Source of the DNA: JAZDFC01 sp043808235 | Lineage (GTDB): Bacteria; Bacteroidota; Ignavibacteria; Ignavibacteriales; Melioribacteraceae | DNA: 64,000 nt | Reading direction: 5' to 3' | NCBI GenBank assembly: GCA_043808235.1 | Contig: JAZDFC010000039.1 | Coordinates: 124,001-188,000 of the forward strand | In this document: piece after piece, positions 46,760 through 55,491 of the stretch | Layout: each line of letters opens with the position of its first letter | Position numbering within the stretch: position 1 is the first letter of the stretch | Position numbers and translations under genes: made by a program | The notes under the pieces: generated by a model | Database searches by the model: none | What the model was told of the DNA's origin: nothing | The model's input: only the letters and a program-made list of their open reading frames with translations

Positions 46760-47875
46760 ATGCCGAAAAAACTTTTACTGTTGGGCGGTTACGGAAATGC
46801 AGGAATCCCTATCGCCGAATTACTGTTAAAGTTCAGTGATGCGGAGATTATTATTGCCGGAAGAAATCTGCAAAAAGCCATGTCTGCCGCAAAAAAATTG
46901 AATGAGAAATTTAGTACTAACCGGACAGGCTTTGCTCAAGTTGATGCTGCAAATTACGAAAGCCTGAAAAAAACTTTTGAATTTATCGATATGGCAATAG
47001 TTGCTTCGAGTACAATTGAATACTCCGGAAAGGTTGTATCCGCGGCGCTCGAAACGAATACAGATTATTTCGATATCCAGCTTTCTTCACCGCAAAAATT
47101 AAGTGTGCTACGATCGTTCGAAGAGAATATCAAATCGAAGAATCTTTGTTTCATTACTGACGGCGGTTTCCATCCCGGGCTTCCAGCCGCAATGATCAGG
47201 TTTGCGAATTTTGATTTTGATGAATTGCGCTCCGCAAGAATAGGGAGTTTGCTGCGTTTGGATTGGAAAGGATATACGTTTTCGGAATCAACTTTATTGG
47301 AAATGGTTGATGAGTTTGCCGATTTCAAGTCGTACGTTATCTCCGGAGGCAAATGGATAAAAACGAAGATGAGTAACTATGTTCAGTTTAATTTCGGTCA
47401 TCATTTTAAAAAAATTTATTGCGTTGCCATGACGCTCGAAGAATTAAAAGAACTTCCGGTTGAAATTCCTTCGCTGAAAGAAGCGGCTTTTTATGTGTCC
47501 GGATTCAATTGGATTGCCGATTATTTAGTTACTCCCTTTGTTATTGTCTGTGCAAAGATATTACCGCGAAGCAGCCGTAAATACCTTGGTAAATTATTAG
47601 CGTGGTCCTGGAAAACATTTTGTAGTTCGCCGTTTATAATAAAGCTTTTACTCACGGCTGAAGGAGTTAAGTCCGGTGAAGAAATTAAAAGAACATTATT
47701 AGTGGAACACGAGGATGGATATTTTCTTACTGCGGCTCCGGCGGTTGCATGCTTGCTGCAGTACCTCGATCTGTCAATTAAAAAACCGGGAATGTATTTT
47801 CAGGCAAACATCGTTGAGCCGAAAAGATTTTTTGAAGATTTAAAAAGAATGGGAATTCGGGTAGAGACAAAATAA
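46760..47875 (+). CDS. Saccharopine dehydrogenase-like NAD(P)-binding protein
   Basis: 371 aa. The N-terminal Rossmann fold opens with [20 protein letters not shown] (GxGxxG-like) and [11 protein letters not shown]; the C-terminal part has the mixed sheet of the saccharopine dehydrogenase/reductase family ([20 protein letters not shown]). Family members reduce lysine-pathway intermediates or act on unknown substrates in lipids; the substrate cannot be named. ATG at 46760, probably co-transcribed with the propeller gene. Confidence 0.8.
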   Translation: MPKKLLLLGGYGNAGIPIAELLLKFSDAEIIIAGRNLQKAMSAAKKLNEKFSTNRTGFAQVDAANYESLKKTFEFIDMAIVASSTIEYSGKVVSAALETNTDYFDIQLSSPQKLSVLRSFEENIKSKNLCFITDGGFHPGLPAAMIRFANFDFDELRSARIGSLLRLDWKGYTFSESTLLEMVDEFADFKSYVISGGKWIKTKMSNYVQFNFGHHFKKIYCVAMTLEELKELPVEIPSLKEAAFYVSGFNWIADYLVTPFVIVCAKILPRSSRKYLGKLLAWSWKTFCSSPFIIKLLLTAEGVKSGEEIKRTLLVEHEDGYFLTAAPAVACLLQYLDLSIKKPGMYFQANIVEPKRFFEDLKRMGIRVETK

Positions 47876-47980
47876 TTATAATATTTTTACGCGATGTTGA
47901 ACTTTGATGGGCTAATCCTATGTTCATACTCAGTTAATTAAAATGTTTTTTAGAATGAAGAAAATTTAGCGGAGGATACA

Positions 47981-48790
47981 ATGAAAAAGTTATTTGCAAT
48001 TTTATCATTCCTAATCGGCTCATTATTATTTACTACTTCTTGCAGCACGGTTCCTGTAACCGGCAGATCGCAGTTAAGTTTAATACCTGTTTCAACCATG
48101 CTTTCAATGAGTTTCCAGGAATACGGTTCTTTTTTGAAAGAGAATAAATTGAGTACCGATGCCAAAGCCATGGAGAAGGTTAAATTAGTTGGTGGAAAAA
48201 TAAAAACCTCGGTTGAAGAATACATGCGCCAAAATAATATGTCGGATCGGCTTCAAGGTTATAAATGGGATTTCAATCTCGTTCAATCCGAAGACGTGAA
48301 TGCATGGTGTATGCCGGGCGGAAAAGTTGTTATTTATACAGGTATTCTCCCTATCACTAAAGATGAAACCGGATTGGCGGTTGTAATGGGACACGAAATA
48401 GCGCATGCAATTGCCGAGCACGGAAACGAAAGAATGAGTCAGGGTTTATTGCAGCAGCTTGGCGGAATGGCTTTAGATGTTGCTTTGCAAAACGAACCGC
48501 AGGCAACAAGAGATCTCTGGCTTACCGTTTACGGTGTTGGAACAACAGTAGGATTGGTACTTCCTTACAGCAGACTCCAGGAAAGCGAAGCCGATAAACT
48601 CGGATTAATATTTATGGCAATGTCTGGTTATGATCCAAATACGGCAGTTGGATTTTGGCAAAATATGGCGGAATTGAATGCCGGGCAGGCGCCTCCGGAA
48701 TTTTTGAGCACTCATCCTTCGGACGCAACAAGAATTAAAGATATAAAAGCCGCCTTGCCCGAAGCTCTTAAATATTATAAAAAGCCGTAA
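47981..48790 (+). CDS. M48 family metalloprotease, lipoprotein
   Basis: Periplasmic zinc endopeptidase of the LoiP/BepA-like group, involved in outer-membrane protein quality control. 269 aa. A lipobox TTSC follows the signal peptide, then the family stretch STVPVTGRSQLSLIP. The zinc site HEIAH is at residues 138-142, with the third ligand in the ESEAD motif near residue 201. A perfect GGAGG ribosome binding site precedes the ATG at 47981. Confidence 0.93.
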   Translation: MKKLFAILSFLIGSLLFTTSCSTVPVTGRSQLSLIPVSTMLSMSFQEYGSFLKENKLSTDAKAMEKVKLVGGKIKTSVEEYMRQNNMSDRLQGYKWDFNLVQSEDVNAWCMPGGKVVIYTGILPITKDETGLAVVMGHEIAHAIAEHGNERMSQGLLQQLGGMALDVALQNEPQATRDLWLTVYGVGTTVGLVLPYSRLQESEADKLGLIFMAMSGYDPNTAVGFWQNMAELNAGQAPPEFLSTHPSDATRIKDIKAALPEALKYYKKP

Positions 48791-48810
48791 CCATTTTTCT
48801 TTGAGATTGT

Positions 48811-49257
48811 TTGGAAGAACTTAAAAAAATTGTATCGCTTGTTGATAATCTTACCGAGGATCGTCTCCCCATTTGGGGGAGAATGACTCATCAGCATATG
48901 ATTGAACATCTCATTAGTGTGTTAAGAATAAGCTGCGGTGAACTCAGCATCGGCTGCATGATACCGCAAGAGCGATGGGATTTGATGAAAAGAGTATTGA
49001 TGAGCGATAAACCTCTCCCGAAAGATTTTGTAAATCCGCTTATCGGCGCGGACTTGCTTGACCTTGAGTATGACGATCTTAATTCGGCAATAATTATTTT
49101 AAAAGAATACTTTGAAAAATTTCTAAAGTACTTCGAAAACAATCCCGACGCAGTTTTATTAAATCCTACATTCGGCGAATTGAATTTTCAGCAGTGGATT
49201 CAATTCCACAAAAAACATTTTACTCATCATTTTAAGCAGTTTGGATTGATAGAGTAG
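48811..49257 (+). CDS. DUF1569/DinB-like protein
   Basis: 148 aa, helical. TPETKP-like opening LTEDRLPIWGRMTHQHMIEH, PLPKDFVNPLIGADL in the middle and the conserved end NPTFGELNFQQWIQFHKKHF with THHFKQFGLIE. The His residues fit a DinB-superfamily metal site. There is no in-frame ATG before residue 20 and the helix 1 region is needed, so a TTG start at 48811 is likely. Co-transcribed with the M48 gene (20-base gap). Function unknown. Confidence 0.7.
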   Translation: MEELKKIVSLVDNLTEDRLPIWGRMTHQHMIEHLISVLRISCGELSIGCMIPQERWDLMKRVLMSDKPLPKDFVNPLIGADLLDLEYDDLNSAIIILKEYFEKFLKYFENNPDAVLLNPTFGELNFQQWIQFHKKHFTHHFKQFGLIE

Positions 49258-49531
49258 CATTAATCCGGCAATTTCTAATTTATGAAAGCATTCAATAAAA
49301 GGTTTTATGTGATTTTTACTATCCAAAATACTGGGTACAGAACTGTCTTAATAAAATATTTTCAGCCAGCAAGCCCGCCTTAATAAAAATTAAGTTCGTC
49401 CATTAATTTCTACTTGTTTCGGTATTAAATTACCTCGGGAAGTAATAACAATCCCTTGAAATGAAAGGTGAAATACAACTTTGTTATAATAGTATGAAAG
49501 TTTTAAACAAAATAAAATCATGGAGAAAAAT

Positions 49532-50596
49532 ATGCAGAAAGTATTATTAGTAATTTTTTTACTATTTATTGCTTTGTCGGAAACAATACCTCAATCGCAA
49601 ACCGGGAAAGTTGAATGGAGCAAATACGATTTTGTGCCGGGCGATATTATAATATTTGAAGATGACTTAATCGGAGAACAAAACGGAGAGTTTCCTTCAA
49701 AATGGGATTTAACAAAAGGAACTATTGAAAATGCTATGTTGGATGGCGAGAATGTAATTTACTTTATCGAATGTAATACAAACGGCGGCGGCGGAATTGT
49801 TCCTCTTTTGAAAAACAGTAAAGAAGATTATTTACCGGAGGAATTTACCATTGAGTTCGACGCTTATTTCGAAAGACCGAACAATCATTATTTGCTTTAT
49901 TTGGTTGACTATAAGAACCAATTGAAATTGGACAAAGAATTTAAAGCAGGAGACAAATGGCTAAGGTTTGAGCAAAATTCTATTGACGGGAAAAACATTA
50001 CTGCCAATTGGTACCCGGGTACATCGGGCAAGGATACCAAACCGAATCCAGGATGGAGACACATTGCCGTTTCATTTAACAAGCGAGCATTAAAAGCATA
50101 TCTTGATGATTCAAGAATAATTAATATTCCAAACTTAGATTACAACCCAACCGGAATTACGCTTGGTTATCATAATCCAGGCGGCAACAAAAAAGGATAT
50201 GTGAAAAATATAAGAATCGCGAAAGGCGCTGTTCCGTTATACGATAAGATGATGAGCGACGGAAAAATTGTAACTACGGGAATAAAGTTCGATGTAAACA
50301 AATCCAATATTAAACCGGAATCGATGGGTGTTATTAATTCGATTATAAATTTGATGAATGAAAAGCCGGATTTGAACTTTTCTGTTGAAGGGCACACCGA
50401 CAGCGACGGCGACGAGAAATCAAATCAAACACTTTCGGAAGTGCGCGCTAAATCGGTTATGAATAAATTAATTGAGCTTGGAGTTAATTCCTCACGTTTG
50501 AATTCAAAAGGATTCGGAGAATCGAAACCAATTGCAGACAACAATACAACGGAAGGTAAAGCCAACAACCGCCGCGTTGAATTTGTAAAATTTTAA
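49532..50596 (+). CDS. OmpA-family outer-membrane protein with laminin-G-like domain
   Basis: 354 aa. A signal peptide is followed by a jelly-roll (concanavalin/LamG-like) domain about 30-230: EFTIEFDAYFERPNNHYLLY, then GWRHIAVSFNKRALKAYLDD. The C-terminal OmpA domain (about 245-354) has GIKFDVNKSNIKPES, NFSVEGHTDSDGDEKSNQTL and the peptidoglycan-binding SEVRAKSVMNKLIELGV, NNRRVEFVKF. The protein likely anchors the outer membrane to peptidoglycan. ATG at 49532 fits GGAG at 49522; the ATG at 49520 is the alternative. Confidence 0.85.
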   Translation: MQKVLLVIFLLFIALSETIPQSQTGKVEWSKYDFVPGDIIIFEDDLIGEQNGEFPSKWDLTKGTIENAMLDGENVIYFIECNTNGGGGIVPLLKNSKEDYLPEEFTIEFDAYFERPNNHYLLYLVDYKNQLKLDKEFKAGDKWLRFEQNSIDGKNITANWYPGTSGKDTKPNPGWRHIAVSFNKRALKAYLDDSRIINIPNLDYNPTGITLGYHNPGGNKKGYVKNIRIAKGAVPLYDKMMSDGKIVTTGIKFDVNKSNIKPESMGVINSIINLMNEKPDLNFSVEGHTDSDGDEKSNQTLSEVRAKSVMNKLIELGVNSSRLNSKGFGESKPIADNNTTEGKANNRRVEFVKF

Positions 50597-50609
50597 AACA
50601 AGATTTTAA

Positions 50610-50637
50610 CCCAATCCGATTACTCAATCGGATTGGG
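50610..50637 (+). terminator. Rho-independent-like hairpin after the OmpA gene
   Basis: A perfect 12-base stem CCCAATCCGATT / AATCGGATTGGG with a four-base loop (ACTC), 13 bases after the stop codon. The following sequence is not strongly T-rich. Confidence 0.75.
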
Positions 50638-50660
50638 TGGCTTTCAAATATTTAAAGAAT

Positions 50661-50821
50661 TCAAGTTGACCGCTCAGTCTATAATGAATCGGAAATCGTT
50701 GAAACGGTTAGAAAAATCGGTTTTTAGTTATTAGCCCACGACTTAAGTCGTGGGCTAATTAGAAAAAGAATTTAGAATATTAACCGTTTTAACGGTTTAC
50801 AAAAACAAGCGGTCAACTTGA
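50661..50821. mobile_element. 161-bp MITE-like / REP-like palindromic element
   Basis: Perfect 14-base terminal inverted repeats (TCAAGTTGACCGCT at 50661-50674, AGCGGTCAACTTGA at 50808-50821). Inside them lie near-perfect arms GTTGAAACGGTTA and its inverse, and in the centre a perfect 30-base palindrome (50730-50759, starting ATTAGCCCACGACTT). The element can fold into one long hairpin and encodes no protein. No target duplication is evident. It resembles REP/RAYT-mobilised elements, which is inference. Confidence 0.7.
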
Positions 50822-50979
50822 GTAAAGAATATATAACAAAACACGAACTTACTTGTAATTATTACATTCAGTTACAATTACAATCATTCCCCATCCGCAA
50901 AATTGTATCTCATCGGCATTTTGATCTGTGGAATAGTAATTGAAGAATTATTTAGTCCATCACAAACATTGTTGTTTGA

Positions 50980-51639
50980 ATGAATAGAAAAATCATGACC
51001 ATGCTGATCGCTTGTTTATTAGTATTTTTACATAACATTACTGCGCAAACCAAACAGCAGTTTTCTGGCAACATAGGATTCGGTTATAATAATGGATTCG
51101 GGATTGAGGTAAACCTTATGCTGCGCGATTTTGCCGAAGGATTTCCTCTTGCATTAAGAACCGGATTTGGAATTGCGTTCATTGATCCCGGCAAACCAAT
51201 GGACGCACGTAAAATTTTTATTAATGACAACACTAACGGAGTCCCGGAAGAGAGCGGAAAAATTGTGGATCTAAGATTTGACTTTATGCTGCCGCTTAGT
51301 AAGAAGATTTATCTGTTTGCAGGACCACGATACAGTATGTTCACCGGCAATTTTAAATTCGTAGGCGGCAATGAGGATTTTGATGTGAGCAGTAATCAAT
51401 GGGCTGCGGGCGTTGGAGCTGAGGGATATTTTAAAGTTTCATCCGCATTTGATCTTGTACTTAGTCTTGGTTACGATTTTTATTTTAAGGATGCGCTTTA
51501 CGGGCACGATACAACTTATACGCCCGACAACGAAAATATTAATTCACGAAAAGAATTTGAGTATAAAGACGCCGATGATGCAATAAATCAGCCTAATGGA
51601 AGTATAAGGGCAATGTTCGGCTTGAGTTTGAATTTGTAA
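50980..51639 (+). CDS. Outer-membrane beta-barrel protein
   Basis: 219 aa with a signal peptide (NRKIMTMLIACLLVFLHNIT). Alternating hydrophobic strands such as GNIGFGYNNGFGIEVNLML, PLALRTGFGIAF and YLFAGPRYSMFTGNF, ending with an aromatic/leucine strand MFGLSLNL, suggest a small 8-stranded barrel of the OmpW/PorV-like kind. No specific family recognised. Confidence 0.7.
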   Translation: MNRKIMTMLIACLLVFLHNITAQTKQQFSGNIGFGYNNGFGIEVNLMLRDFAEGFPLALRTGFGIAFIDPGKPMDARKIFINDNTNGVPEESGKIVDLRFDFMLPLSKKIYLFAGPRYSMFTGNFKFVGGNEDFDVSSNQWAAGVGAEGYFKVSSAFDLVLSLGYDFYFKDALYGHDTTYTPDNENINSRKEFEYKDADDAINQPNGSIRAMFGLSLNL

Positions 51640-51644
51640 TTTAT

Positions 51645-51698
51645 CAGATGCCTGGCTTTCATTTCCGGCGGGGGCTTTTATTATAGCCGGGCATTCTG
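51645..51698. terminator. Bidirectional hairpin between convergent genes
   Basis: CAGATGCCTGGCT (51645-51657) pairs imperfectly with AGCCGGGCATTCTG (51685-51698). It lies between the stops of the barrel protein and the minus-strand T9SS gene, so it probably ends both transcripts. Confidence 0.6.
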
Positions 51699-51707
51699 AT
51701 TAATAAA

Positions 51708-53678
51708 CTATTTTAACAGCAGCAGCTTTTTGATTGAAGAGAAACTGCCTGCGGTAAGTTTGTAAAAATAAACGCCGCTCGGAAGTCTGCCTCCGTCAAA
51801 TTCAACTTGATAAACTCCCGGTTCTTTCGTTTCATTTACAAGTGTAGCCACTTCATTCCCGAGAATATCGTATACTATCAGCGTCACTAAATCCCCCTCG
51901 GCTTCGCCGCTTCCCCCTTTAATAAAGGGGGACAAAGGGAGATTCGGAGAAATGGAATATTTTATTGTTGTAATCGGATTAAACGGATTCGGATAGTTCT
52001 GAAATAGCTCGAAATTTTGTACAGAATGATTATCGGATTCTATTCCTGTATTTACAGAGTTGCTATAAGCTCCAGGAATACCCGGTGTTGCACGTGAATT
52101 GTTTTCCATATCGCGGGCAACGGTATTATTTAGATTACCTGTAGGTATGAGTGGTTCATCAGGCTTATCATTGCCCGCAAAGTCCGGTATAATAATCGAT
52201 GATACTTGAAAGAGATTTCCATTTTCCTCCGGATGAAAATTCAAATTGGATGCATCAACAAATTCGGGTTCAATTGCATTTATTAAATTTTCATCCATTA
52301 GCTGGGATCTGTTGCAATCCGGATTTGAATCCTGACAGCCGGTATATTCATCTATACCCAAAGATTTATCAACCGAACCATTCCAAATAATATTTCCTGC
52401 AATTTTTAATCTATCATCGGATAAAGCCGGCTTAGCTATGTTCGAACTTGTTAAAAAATTATCTGAATATTCGGATGCGTCATAGGGCGCTCTAACTTCA
52501 ATATGCGGACCAATAGTAGAAACAGGATATGGATTATAAAAGATATTATTATAGACAAAAACATTTCTGTTCGGGATACAATCTGTTTCCGTTCCCGATT
52601 CAAGAGACGGATCGCTCCATGGTCCGGGGCTCCAACCGCCTGCCATATGATGTGCATAACAAGTATCCGGCGCTGCTCCGTCGCAGCCCCGCTGACCAAG
52701 ATTTACAGATATTAACGTTCTATCTCCTTCCGGATTGATTCCAATTTTGTATAAGGTATTATATGCACACAGAACATTGTATGCCCCAAGAAAAGCAATG
52801 CCGGCATAACCAGTATTATGTACTACATTATTAACGAATTTTATATCATATGCTTCGTAGTGAAGCCATGGATATACAAAAAAATCGAATCCGGAACCCT
52901 GACCTGCAGAAAAACCAAATCTGTTTGCATTGTAAATAAAGTTTCCCTCAACACTTATTTGCGATGAACCTCCCTTCAACAATAATGCATCCTCGCTTGC
53001 ATCATGGACTCTGCAATTCCGGATATGTCCGTATTGGACTGCTACAAAATCCAATGCAAACCAGAACGCTCCCGAAATATCACTGTCCTCAACATACATG
53101 TAAGATGTTTGATTTACCTTTAGCGTTTCCTGTGGCTTCCTGGTTGTCCCGTCAAAACCACTGATGATGCAGTTTTTGATAAGTATATGATCTGAGGCGG
53201 CAAAGTGAATTGTGTTTCCTCCGCCTACCGAATTTAATTCAGTATCAAAATCCAACCCTATTAAATAAACATATCTTACATTTCTAAAATCAAGACTGCT
53301 CAGGAAACGAACTGAGTGTGCGCCGTCGGCAGCTTCAAATATTATTGGAAATTCATATGTCCCGGATTTATCATCCAGGTACAAACCAACAATATCGTTT
53401 GTGTATTCATCGCGGTATGCATATTCTCCCGCGGTAAGCATAATTCTAATTCCGGTGGAAGACGGATTTGCCGGAACATTATACCATGCCCCCATCAATG
53501 TTAATAACGCCTGGGCGCGGGTTGAACCATCATTATCGTCGTTACCGTTAACAGGATCAACCCATATCTCACGTGTTACCGGATTGCCAACGTCATAATA
53601 TTTTGGATCAAATTCCTGAGGGTAAATAAATTTGGAGGCGAACAAAGCAAGCAGAAAGAGCACACATTTACTTTTCAT
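51708..53678 (-). CDS. T9SS-exported right-handed beta-helix protein
   Basis: 656 aa: a signal peptide (KSKCVLFLLALFASKFIYPQ), EIWVDPVNGNDDNDGSTRAQ (the typical start of a parallel beta-helix), then many short coil repeats with NN/N ladders (IKNCIISGFDG, IRNCRVHDASEDALLLKGG, YNIFYNPYP) typical of pectate-lyase-like folds. The C-terminal T9SS domain is FELFQNYPNPFNPITTIKYS. An in-frame palindromic element sits in this domain (51890-51942). Possibly a polysaccharide lyase or adhesin. The start ATG is at about 53678. Confidence 0.85.
   Translation of the reverse strand: MKSKCVLFLLALFASKFIYPQEFDPKYYDVGNPVTREIWVDPVNGNDDNDGSTRAQALLTLMGAWYNVPANPSSTGIRIMLTAGEYAYRDEYTNDIVGLYLDDKSGTYEFPIIFEAADGAHSVRFLSSLDFRNVRYVYLIGLDFDTELNSVGGGNTIHFAASDHILIKNCIISGFDGTTRKPQETLKVNQTSYMYVEDSDISGAFWFALDFVAVQYGHIRNCRVHDASEDALLLKGGSSQISVEGNFIYNANRFGFSAGQGSGFDFFVYPWLHYEAYDIKFVNNVVHNTGYAGIAFLGAYNVLCAYNTLYKIGINPEGDRTLISVNLGQRGCDGAAPDTCYAHHMAGGWSPGPWSDPSLESGTETDCIPNRNVFVYNNIFYNPYPVSTIGPHIEVRAPYDASEYSDNFLTSSNIAKPALSDDRLKIAGNIIWNGSVDKSLGIDEYTGCQDSNPDCNRSQLMDENLINAIEPEFVDASNLNFHPEENGNLFQVSSIIIPDFAGNDKPDEPLIPTGNLNNTVARDMENNSRATPGIPGAYSNSVNTGIESDNHSVQNFELFQNYPNPFNPITTIKYSISPNLPLSPFIKGGSGEAEGDLVTLIVYDILGNEVATLVNETKEPGVYQVEFDGGRLPSGVYFYKLTAGSFSSIKKLLLLK
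51890..51942. repeat. In-frame palindromic element, CCCCCTTTA type
   Basis: Core arms TCCCCCTTT / AAAGGGGGA around AAT, with an internal CGGCTTCGCCG. It adds about 17 codons (read as LPLSPFIKGGSGEAEGD) to the sorting domain between the beta strand IKYSISP and VTLIVYDILG, without shifting the frame. The related element at 54383-54462 occupies a different loop of a paralogue. Confidence 0.75.
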
Positions 53679-53845
53679 TTTTAACCTATATGATTGGTTA
53701 TTACAGATGAAAGCAAACAATGAACAAAATACAATTTACAAGCACAAGTTATAATTTTATTTCAATTCAACAAAACTACTACCCGTTTTTGCTTATCCCC
53801 GGACATCTGATGAAAATGAAGATATTTGGACTTTCTATTATAATA

Positions 53846-53881
53846 AAATGCCCAACCTATTTGTCATCAGATCGGGCATTT
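53846..53881 (-). terminator. Terminator-like hairpin after the T9SS fragment
   Basis: AAATGCCC / GGGCATTT arms (53846-53853 and 53874-53881) with a 20-base loop. It lies 10 bases past the stop of the minus-strand gene. A closely similar hairpin follows the T9SS gene at 62522. Confidence 0.65.
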
Positions 53882-54076
53882 CGCTTTTCAATTATTTCAG
53901 CAGTAAAAGTTTTCTTGTCTGCACAAACTCGCCCGCCGTTAGTTTATAAAAATAAACTCCGCTCGAAAGATTCGAAGCATCGAATTCAACCTGGTAAACT
54001 CCCGGCTCTTTTGTATCATTCACAAGTGTTGCAACTTCATTGCCGAGAATGTCATATATCTTTAACGTAACATGTT

Positions 54077-54125
54077 GTAGAGACGGGATAACTTGTCCCG
54101 ACTTGTCGGGATATCCCGTCTCTAC
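54077..54125. repeat. In-frame GTAGAGAC palindrome, 49 bases, double hairpin
   Basis: Fourteen-base arms GTAGAGACGGGATA / TATCCCGTCTCTAC enclose a second stem CCCGAC-TT-GTCGGG. Read in frame it supplies VETGYPDKSGQVIPSLQ between the sorting-domain strands. Related simpler copies are at 58256-58283 and 60134-60161 in paralogues. Confidence 0.8.
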
Positions 54126-54203
54126 AGTGGGTAATGCGTATCTAATTATTGTCGTTGGATTAAACGGATTAGGATAATTCTGGAACAGTTCGAATTTTGT
54201 TGG

Positions 54204-54230
54204 TAAAGACTCGCCGCGGCGAGTCTCTAA
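54204..54230. repeat. In-frame GTAAAGAC-GCCGCGGC palindrome
   Basis: A perfect 20-base core palindrome, AGACTCGCCGCGGCGAGTCT, at 54207-54226. In frame it encodes ETRRGESLPT just before FELFQNYPNPF. An almost identical copy is at 58361-58388 and a diverged one at 60239-60266. Confidence 0.8.
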
Positions 54231-54382
54231 GGAAATTTCATTCGAATATGAATATGACCCATCGATATCAATTTGTTTTAAACGATAGGAATAACTACCG
54301 CTTGTAATTTCTTTATCTGTAAAAGAATAATCCTTGGTCGAATTACTAGTTCCATTTCCTTCAACAAAACCAATCGTCTCCC

Positions 54383-54462
54383 AATCCCCCTCGGCTGAAG
54401 CCGCGTCCCCCTTTACTAAACCTGTCCGGCATTTTTTTGACGGAGGGGGATTAAGGGGGATT
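54383..54462. repeat. In-frame CCCCC / GGGGG palindromic element
   Basis: AATCCCCC (54383-54390) and GGGGGATT (54455-54462) bound an 80-base element with internal inverted parts. In frame it reads PLNPPPSKKCRTGLVKGDAA and replaces the loop between ERS/ERK and IGFVEG, where paralogues carry other repeat families. Confidence 0.75.
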
Positions 54463-54575
54463 TTGCGCTCAACTTCAACTCCATAGTTATTCACTTCCGT
54501 TGCGGTTTGCCAGTTGAGTGTTACAGAAGAACCGCTGGCGCTTGCCGTGAATGCAAATAGTTCCATCGACAGCAA

Positions 54576-54831
54576 TAACAGATGAAGTTAACATTGAGGA
54601 TAATGTCGCAGTCGCATTTTCAGTTCTCAAATTTATCGGTTCGCATAGAAAACTTTGTTTTATCATGAGACAAAAGAATAGGAAAGGCAGAATGTTGATT
54701 TGCGAAGGAATGTACCCTTTCATTATTCGTAATCTCGCGTTAAAAAGAAAATGGTTTTTACTTGAATGCCGAAAAAAAAGTATTCCCAATTTAACAATTA
54801 TAACTTTTCGGTTACAGCTTCCGGTCGAAGA
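54576..54831. other. Gap without a gene
   Basis: I see no convincing gene or RNA. A reading frame on either strand is open here, but its codons show no family pattern, so it is likely leftover of the truncated T9SS gene's upstream part. Confidence 0.4.
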
Positions 54832-55491
54832 TTACGTTAAATCATTTTTCTTCAAGGTGAAGAAATTTTTAAGCGAGTCTCTCCCGGCATATAAAATTAT
54901 TAGTGTCCCGATGCTTATTGTAACCACAATTGCGGTGAATCCGATAATTACGATATTGGTTGCAATGTCTAATTCAATGAGAGCCATTGCCGAAAAGAAA
55001 ACCATAATAAAAAATTTTATTGATCTTGCAATAAGAGAAAAATTAGGAAAATGTTCTTTTATTAATGAATGAAGTACGGCAGCCGAAGTCCTTGATGCTA
55101 TTAACCAGCCGATGCCGGTAATTACAAGAGCTATTAATAATTTCGGAATAAATAAAACACCGTACTCGATCAATTTTGAAAAAACTACAAGTTTGAAAGC
55201 GTCAAGGGCTGAAGTTAGGAATAGCAGGAAAATTATGAAGAAAGAGATATTCCCCATAAAATTATATAGCGCGTAACGCACATCGGCTTTTGACAAAGCG
55301 CTTTTCCATTTAATACGAGTGAACAATCTATCGAATTTTAAAATCACCAATAGCTGGATAACTATTCTTTTAACGAACCACCCGATTAACCAGCCAACTA
55401 ATAATAAAAACAATCCGGCGAATAAATTCGGAAGGTAGTCAATAATTTTTTGCCACAGACCGTATAAAAGTTCCTCAATATTACTACTCAT
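54832..55491 (-). CDS. Mechanosensitive-channel-like membrane protein
   Basis: 219 aa with about four to five transmembrane helices (LFAGLFLLLVGWLIGWFVKR, ISFFIIFLLFLTSALDAF, LLIALVITGIGWLIA, IVIIGFTAIVVTISIGTLII). The repeats resemble the conserved TM helix of small-conductance mechanosensitive (MscS-type) proteins, but the usual C-terminal beta-domain is absent. The ATG at 55491 overlaps the stop of the permease gene, so the two are translationally coupled. Role in osmotic response is inference. Confidence 0.7.
   Translation of the reverse strand: MSSNIEELLYGLWQKIIDYLPNLFAGLFLLLVGWLIGWFVKRIVIQLLVILKFDRLFTRIKWKSALSKADVRYALYNFMGNISFFIIFLLFLTSALDAFKLVVFSKLIEYGVLFIPKLLIALVITGIGWLIASRTSAAVLHSLIKEHFPNFSLIARSIKFFIMVFFSAMALIELDIATNIVIIGFTAIVVTISIGTLIILYAGRDSLKNFFTLKKNDLT

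Larger units (their letters stand above)
53892..54575 (-). pseudogene. Orphan C-terminal part of a T9SS cargo protein
   Basis: 227 codons covering only a fibronectin-III-like domain (ELFAFTASASGSSVTLNWQT, then ATEVNNYGVEVER, YSYRLKQIDIDGSYSYSNEI) and the T9SS sorting domain (FELFQNYPNPFNPTTIIRYA). No signal peptide or passenger domain precedes it; the LPVEL start motif of the paralogues is degraded to LSMEL. It is a truncated relic or recombination debris. Its three loops carry palindromic elements at 54383-54462, 54204-54230 and 54077-54125. Confidence 0.75.

Noticed and set aside
53720..54070. 116-codon plus-strand frame between the T9SS genes
   Set aside because: It is antisense to the sorting-domain coding sequence and has no ribosome binding site or recognisable domain.
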